Positions 17,017-20,810 of a stretch of 20,810 nt of DNA are shown piece after piece (within the stretch, counting starts at the first letter, position 1; each line of letters begins with the position of its first letter). The translations under genes were made by a program, and so were the position numbers. Source of the DNA: DATMQA01 sp035566895. GTDB taxonomy: Bacteria; Verrucomicrobiota; Verrucomicrobiia; Limisphaerales; UBA8199. The notes beneath the pieces were generated by a model. That model made no database searches and was not told where the DNA came from. It saw nothing but the letters and a program-made list of their open reading frames with translations. Location of the stretch: positions 1 through 20,810 of the forward strand of contig DATMQA010000002.1 in NCBI GenBank assembly GCA_035566895.1. Direction: 5' to 3'.

Positions 17017-18480
17017 TTAAAGCCGTTGCCACCGCCAAAGCAAGCGGCGAATCGTGGCTTTTCTGAGCTTAAATCGATCCGAAATCCGCTGCCCCTCCAC
17101 CCAAAACACTTCACCGAGTGCTGTGACACCAAGCAAAAGCCGGTGGCGTCGAGGCCGTGGCACCTTTTGATTGGTGAAAAAGTCCTGTAATTTGAGTGAA
17201 TGGCGCAAGCCAATGGGCTGAAACCGGTCGCCGGATTGCCAATGCCGAAGCAAAATCGGCGAACCGACCTTGTCCGCATCGAAAAATTCCTGGGCCGGGC
17301 AAGGAAATTCCTGGTCCCGGGAAGGTTTTAGCGAGCCAACCGGCAAGTCCCGGGAAAGCCGCCATTGAACGCGAACGCCGTCGAACAACATTTCCCCTGC
17401 CCTGCCATTCAGCGAAACCTCGGTTGAGCCTGGTCTGAACTCGCATGATTCTACGGATTGTAATCGCACCCGGCCATCGGGATCCCGAACCACGGACAAT
17501 TGGGAAGGGGTTGCACCTTGAACGAAACCCTTTCGTCCTCGTCCTCTTCCTCCTCTTCCTTCTCGTACTGGAGGACCGACACTCACCGGCTTTTCAGGTG
17601 CCAGCCGCAGTTGTTCCACCAATTCAAAGTTCGGATCGAGTCCCATACCGAACAATTGCAGTTGCAGGCAGCGCCGCTGGATTGCGACCGGGAGCTCTTC
17701 GAAACCGGTTGAGGAAAACGCAGTTTCCCGCAACCACTTCCTCGCCAACTCGCTGCTCACCTCGGCTTCGGCGCCGAGAATCTGCATGACGCGCAGGACG
17801 GTTTTGCCGAGCGCGGGCTGATATTTGGTTCGCAGCAAAGGCAGCAACTCGTGCCGAATGCGGTTCCGCTGGATATCCAGGCACGCATTGGTCGCATCTT
17901 CGCGGAAGGGGACCTTCCTCTCGGCGGCATACCTCCGCAAGCCGGCCTTGGATTGGTCCAGCAGCGGGCGCACCAACTGGATTTTGGGATTGCTCGGAGA
18001 TGGGCTGCGCCATCTCATCCCGGCCAAGCCTTCGGCCCCGCTGCCGCGCAAGAGCCGCAGAAAGAACAATTCAAGTTGATCATCCACATGATGGGCCACG
18101 GCAATGCTCGGTGCTTTAACCTTCGCCGCAGTCCGCGCCAGGAAATTGTGCCGCAGCTTCCGCGCGGCCAATTCGAGCGAAAGCCTGTTGGACCTGGCGA
18201 ACCGGCGCACGTCCGCACGCTCCACGATGACCGGCAGCTTCAATGTCTTGGCCGTGCGCTGGACCAGGCGTTCATCGGCGTCACTGCTCCGACCCCGGAG
18301 CTGGTGGTTTAGATGCGCCACCGCCAAACGCCAGCCATTTGACCGGGCCAACTCTGACAAGACATGCAACAGGACCATGGAATCAACGCCGCCGGACACC
18401 GCCACCAGCACCCGCTGGCGCGACCGGAGAAGACCGCGTCGCCGAATGCTTTGCTGGACCTGCTCTTCCAACTGGGTCAC
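17017..18480 (-). CDS. tilS: tRNA(Ile)-lysidine synthetase, with Arg/Gly-rich insertion
   Basis: TilS uses ATP and lysine to convert C34 of tRNA-Ile(CAU) to lysidine so that it reads AUA. The 487-residue product has the N-type PP-loop SGGVDS (29-34), the conserved AHLNHQLRG and HHVDDQ segments, a middle helical domain with NRIRHELLPLLR, and the C-terminal TilS domain (LRHWQSGDRFQPIG, LQDFFTNQKVPR). The likely start is GTG 18480 (MTQLEEQVQQSIRRRG); no in-frame ATG lies near and no Shine-Dalgarno is seen, so the start is moderately sure. Residues about 301-319 (REGRGGRGRGRKGF) form an unusual basic loop encoded by a C/T-rich hexamer tract. It is the first gene of the minus-strand unit tilS-ftsH-rpe-phosphomutase. 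Confidence 0.93.
   Translation of the reverse strand: MTQLEEQVQQSIRRRGLLRSRQRVLVAVSGGVDSMVLLHVLSELARSNGWRLAVAHLNHQLRGRSSDADERLVQRTAKTLKLPVIVERADVRRFARSNRLSLELAARKLRHNFLARTAAKVKAPSIAVAHHVDDQLELFFLRLLRGSGAEGLAGMRWRSPSPSNPKIQLVRPLLDQSKAGLRRYAAERKVPFREDATNACLDIQRNRIRHELLPLLRTKYQPALGKTVLRVMQILGAEAEVSSELARKWLRETAFSSTGFEELPVAIQRRCLQLQLFGMGLDPNFELVEQLRLAPEKPVSVGPPVREGRGGRGRGRKGFVQGATPSQLSVVRDPDGRVRLQSVESCEFRPGSTEVSLNGRAGEMLFDGVRVQWRLSRDLPVGSLKPSRDQEFPCPAQEFFDADKVGSPILLRHWQSGDRFQPIGLRHSLKLQDFFTNQKVPRPRRHRLLLGVTALGEVFWVEGQRISDRFKLRKATIRRLLWRWQRL
17532..17575. repeat. TCGTCCTC hexamer-type tract inside tilS
   Basis: The plus strand reads as a degenerate C/T tract with units CGTCCT, CTTCCT and CTCGTA, closely resembling the tract after the E2 gene (2875-2909). 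In the tilS frame it encodes alternating Arg and Gly. Confidence 0.65.
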
Positions 18481-18595
18481 CCCGGGATGCTACCCAACGG
18501 CGCAACAGGGGCAAGGGGATTGGCGGGCAACGGGGCCCAAGCTGGAGCAGGTTAACATGAGTGAAGCGCTTATGATTGACGTTTTTTATTTTTTT

Positions 18596-18624
18596 AACTC
18601 GGAATAACTCGGAATAACTCGGAT
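18596..18624. repeat. Three tandem AACTCGGAAT units
   Basis: AACTCGGAAT at 18596-18605 and 18606-18615, then AACTCGGATC (18616-18625, last base uncertain as part of the unit). The period is ten bases. It lies directly after a T-rich stretch (18581-18595). Confidence 0.8.
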
Positions 18625-18743
18625 CGGAGAGTCTGGCCAGGGGCCGAAAAGCATCCTTTGTTTTGGCGCGGATAGCCGCGACTTAGCGCCGCTGAGTTCC
18701 GTCTGCAAACTGAAGCACATTGACATGAGTGAAAAAAATATCT

Positions 18744-18817
18744 ACCTGGATTTACCTGGATTCACCTGGATTTCAGGGGTTTTTAACCTGGACTGGAACC
18801 TGGACTGAACCTGGACC
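18744..18817. repeat. Tandem ACCTGGATTT / AACCTGGACTG units
   Basis: Three ten-base units (ACCTGGATTT, ACCTGGATTC, ACCTGGATTT; 18744-18773) are followed after 11 bases by three related 10-12-base units beginning AACCTGGAC (18785-18817). The spacing is close to one helical turn, so every CTGGA would face the same side of the DNA. Confidence 0.8.
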
Positions 18818-18965
18818 TTTGATGAACTGGTTGGCTTCAAGCAAGTAAACTCCGGAAGGGTTTCATTTGAACTCCGAATAGCGACGGATAGTGACGGAAC
18901 GGTGGCGTGGTTGGGAAGAACGCGGGCGCCGGCCCCTGGCAGGCGGACGGCAAAAAGGGAGGGAA

Positions 18966-18983
18966 GCCCCTCGACTGAGGGGC
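18966..18983. repeat. Perfect hairpin GCCCCTC-GACT-GAGGGGC
   Basis: A seven-base-pair GC-rich stem with a four-base loop. No T tract is on either side, so it is not a standard terminator. Confidence 0.7.
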
Positions 18984-19037
18984 GGGCACAATTCACAGGT
19001 TGAGAACATGGGTTCTCTTTCTCAATGCCGACGCCTT

Positions 19038-19053
19038 ACCGGCTTTAGCCGGT
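19038..19053. repeat. Palindrome ACCGGCTTTAGCCGGT
   Basis: Seven-base arms (ACCGGCT and AGCCGGT) around TT. Its size would suit an operator or a small RNA hairpin, but nothing else supports a function. Confidence 0.65.
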
Positions 19054-19165
19054 TCGCGCAGCAGACGCGATTACGCGCACGCCTAGTACAGCATGAAATG
19101 ATCCAATTCTCAGACTATCAAATATGAGATGGGGGCATGAGAAGTTGAGCCTCGCTACGACGACG

Positions 19166-19193
19166 TCCAGCCCCAGCGGCCAGCGGGGCTGGA
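19166..19193. repeat. Nine-base-pair hairpin TCCAGCCCC / GGGGCTGGA
   Basis: Perfect nine-base arms (19166-19174 and 19185-19193) enclose AGCGGCCAGC. It lies about 110 bases beyond the stop codon of the methyltransferase gene. It could be a weak terminator or mRNA end for that gene on the minus strand, but lacks a T tract. Confidence 0.7.
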
Positions 19194-19305
19194 GACTCAT
19201 TCGGACAATGCGCACCAAAATGCAGCTAAGGTGCGACGTGAGGGTCGCTCTTCCGCTCACGCGTGCCGTGGTGGTACTGACCAAAATATGCGCCGCTCTT
19301 TCGAG

Positions 19306-20502
19306 TTACGTTTCCAAGGTCCACAGAAACGTGGATTCACTGCGTTTGACGGACCATTGGTTTTCACGGGGCGCTACGGGATAATCATTCGGATGCACCT
19401 GCAGCTTGAAGCTGGGACCCGCCGGCATGCCCAGGTCCACCCATTGCCGGACCATTTCCAACAACTGGTCCCGCGCCGAAGCGTTCCCGTAGGCAATCAG
19501 CCAATCATCTTTTGCCAGGACGAGCGAGCGCCGCTCCTGGTCCCAGAGACCAAAGTAGTGGTCCTCCAACGGCCGCTCAGCGGTCTTTCCGGTCTTGAAA
19601 GCGCGGAAGCGCGGCTCGGAAATGCCGAGAAAGAATCGGATGCCCATGGTGCGCCAGGCGAACGATTCCGGTCCCTTGCCTGCCCACCAGAAGCGGGTCC
19701 GGGACACTTCGCGTTGCTGCAATTCCGGCCATTCCGGGAGTGTGTTCGGGGCGGCAGGGTCCAGGCCCTCAAGCTGATATTTCCCCCGCAACTGGACAAA
19801 CGCGCACGGCATCGAGTCAACCGACTCGAAGTGGTCTTTGGTCTTTCGCAACACAAACAAGCTGTCGCCGCCGCCTTCGAGCTTGATGACGGCCATCAAG
19901 AGGCCGCCTTCTCGAAGCTGGTTATGGAAAGCGAGGGGAAGGTCATAGGCACCGGCGGTGAAAATCGCCCGGTCGTAAGGGGCGCCTGCAGGGTAGCCGT
20001 CGCCGCCATCAGCAGCGACAATGGTGACATTCGTGCTCCCGAGCGTCTGAACGGTCTCCGCAGCCGCCCTGGCCACTTCCGGGATGAGCTCGAGGCTAAA
20101 CACGCGCCCTTCGGGGCCGACCAAATGCCCCAACAATGCTGCATTCCACCCGCTGCCCGCGCCCAGTTCAAATACGGTCTGGCCCGGCTGGAGCTGCAGC
20201 ATATCGAGCATGCGCAGCACGAACGATGGCTGCGAAATAGTCGAGGGGATGTTGCTATCATCGTCGCCGAACAGCACGAGCGGCCGGTCAGCGTACAACG
20301 TGGCGAGGTGCTGTTCGAGGTTCTGGGCCGTCACCTCACGCCACCCGGGCGTTCCCCACTCGCGGTAGCGTTTGACAAAGAGATGCCGAGGCGTGGCGTG
20401 ATAGGCTCGTTCCGTTGCCTGGCTGATCGGTGTCTTGTAGAAAAGGCGACGGCTTTGCTCCAAGAGCTGTCGTTGATATTTCTCGATCGTCTCCATGCTC
20501 AT
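19306..20502 (-). CDS. Protein-L-isoaspartate O-methyltransferase-type SAM methyltransferase with extra C-terminal domain
   Basis: Classical PCMT (about 210 residues) methylates isoaspartate to start its repair. Here residues 1-245 match that fold: STISQPSFVLRML (87-99), SAM motif I VFELGAGSGWNAALLG (110-125), the acidic loop SLELIPEVA (136-144), and GDGYPAGAPYDRAIFTAGA (167-185). Residues about 245-398 are an additional domain (EWPELQQREVSRTRFWWAG, then DHYFGLWDQERRSLVLAKDD) not found in ordinary repair enzymes. No signal peptide is seen. Start ATG 20502 or 20496 (MSMET); neither has a Shine-Dalgarno. The gene stands alone, with 825 non-coding bases downstream and over 300 upstream. Long PCMT-like proteins of this kind include enzymes tailoring RiPP peptides to form isoaspartate or aspartimide, but no precursor or synthetase gene is visible here, so repair or another target remains possible. 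Confidence 0.85.
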   Translation of the reverse strand: MSMETIEKYQRQLLEQSRRLFYKTPISQATERAYHATPRHLFVKRYREWGTPGWREVTAQNLEQHLATLYADRPLVLFGDDDSNIPSTISQPSFVLRMLDMLQLQPGQTVFELGAGSGWNAALLGHLVGPEGRVFSLELIPEVARAAAETVQTLGSTNVTIVAADGGDGYPAGAPYDRAIFTAGAYDLPLAFHNQLREGGLLMAVIKLEGGGDSLFVLRKTKDHFESVDSMPCAFVQLRGKYQLEGLDPAAPNTLPEWPELQQREVSRTRFWWAGKGPESFAWRTMGIRFFLGISEPRFRAFKTGKTAERPLEDHYFGLWDQERRSLVLAKDDWLIAYGNASARDQLLEMVRQWVDLGMPAGPSFKLQVHPNDYPVAPRENQWSVKRSESTFLWTLET

Positions 20503-20810
20503 TTGTAAACCAGAAGGGCAAGTGAGGGAGCTTTCACACGCCGAGTTTAATCCGCGGCTAAATTGGATTGAATCAGAAAATTGTAAATATCATGAACCAT
20601 TCGAGGTAAGTCGCAAATGCCGCAGCGGCGGGGTTTTCCGTCTCTGATATGCAGAAGGTTCAGCAAAATATTTCGGGTCGTTCACCGATCCTGAGCCAAA
20701 AGTATCGGGCTGAATAAAAATCAACAGGGAAAGCATTAATACAGCATTAACAAGCAGTCAATAGCCGTAAACAGCACATAAATAACGGTGATTTTGGTGC
20801 TTTTATTTTT
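20503..20810. other. AT-rich non-coding region at the right edge
   Basis: No gene is recognised in 308 bases. From about 20581 the GC content is near 41 percent by hand count, clearly below the coding regions. A small GC-rich hairpin, GCCGC-A-GCGGC, followed by GGGGTTTT lies near 20619-20636, and AGCATTAA occurs twice (about 20732 and 20743). It may contain the methyltransferase promoter and the upstream region of a gene beyond the window. Confidence 0.4.

Larger units (their letters stand above)
18481..19305. other. 825-base non-coding region rich in repeats and hairpins
   Basis: No convincing gene is found. The region holds two sets of ten-base tandem repeats (18596-18624 and 18744-18817), the direct repeat ACATGAGTGAA (18555-18565 and 18723-18733), and three perfect hairpins (18966-18983, 19038-19053, 19166-19193). 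A 16-codon frame at 18557-18607 has a GGAG nine bases upstream, but nothing supports it as a gene. The tilS promoter should lie near 18485-18600 on the minus strand but is not evident. The 84-, 79- and 78-codon frames here mainly translate the repeats and have no family resemblance I recognise. Confidence 0.5.

Noticed and set aside
16958..17038. Longer FtsH start overlapping tilS
   Set aside because: Adds 27 residues unlike FtsH; ATG 16957 gives the usual short cytoplasmic N-terminus before TM1.
18581..18595. T-rich run as a terminator on the plus strand
   Set aside because: No plus-strand gene precedes it and no stable stem lies directly upstream.
18596..18817. CRISPR-like array
   Set aside because: Units are only about 10 bases with no spacers of constant length, and no cas gene is present.
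18742..18996. 84-codon minus-strand frame in the large gap
   Set aside because: Half of it translates the CTGGA repeat (KVQVQSRFQSR-like), with no ribosome site and no recognisable family.
19045..19284. 79-codon minus-strand frame in the large gap
   Set aside because: Spans the 19166-19193 hairpin and shows no domain, signal or ribosome site.
19231..20508. 425-codon open frame on the plus strand opposite the methyltransferase
   Set aside because: The minus strand has clear SAM-binding motifs; the plus frame shows no domain and is an antisense shadow.

Overview
The window looks like chromosomal housekeeping DNA from a GC-rich, Gram-negative-type bacterium, most probably a member of Verrucomicrobiota (Pedosphaera/Limisphaerales-like). 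That placement is an inference. It rests on a secreted cyclophilin carrying a small C-terminal beta-type domain ending in an FYRV motif, a kumamolisin-type secreted protease, the tilS-ftsH order, mostly SD-less starts, and intergenic gaps filled with several families of short degenerate repeats. No phage, transposase, CRISPR or plasmid gene is visible.

Layout. Bases 1-1269 (minus) hold the N-terminal 423 codons of a secreted S53 (sedolisin/kumamolisin) protease that runs off the left edge. Divergent from it, a plus-strand block runs from 1570 to 12661. It contains dihydrolipoamide acetyltransferase (aceF-type E2), dihydrolipoyl dehydrogenase (lpd), tRNA-Pro(GGG), citramalate synthase (cimA), valyl-tRNA synthetase (valS), a secreted transglutaminase-like protein, an inositol-monophosphatase-family enzyme and a secreted cyclophilin. 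The last four genes are separated by only 33-36 nt and look like one transcription unit. A convergent minus-strand block (18480 down to 12718) holds tilS, ftsH, rpe and a phosphoglucomutase/phosphomannomutase-family enzyme. After an 825-base non-coding stretch comes a minus-strand protein-L-isoaspartate methyltransferase-type protein with a long extra C-terminal domain (19306-20502). The last 308 bases are AT-rich with no gene.

Functions. E2 and E3 belong to a 2-oxoacid (probably pyruvate) dehydrogenase complex whose E1 is not in the window. CimA makes citramalate from pyruvate and acetyl-CoA for isoleucine synthesis, and valS charges the sister branched-chain amino acid. tilS (tRNA-Ile lysidine), tRNA-Pro and valS serve translation; ftsH is membrane proteolysis; rpe and the sugar phosphomutase serve central sugar metabolism.

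The least expected signal is in the repeats. Almost every gap carries its own short degenerate tandem or inverted repeat, often starting at or next to a stop codon. Similar tracts lie in frame inside coding genes: about 38 extra residues in ValS, an Arg/Gly-rich loop in TilS, and a Pro/Asn-rich tail on Rpe. This resembles the repeat-encoded peptide insertions known from Rickettsia, but with different sequences, and is the best candidate here for something not well described.
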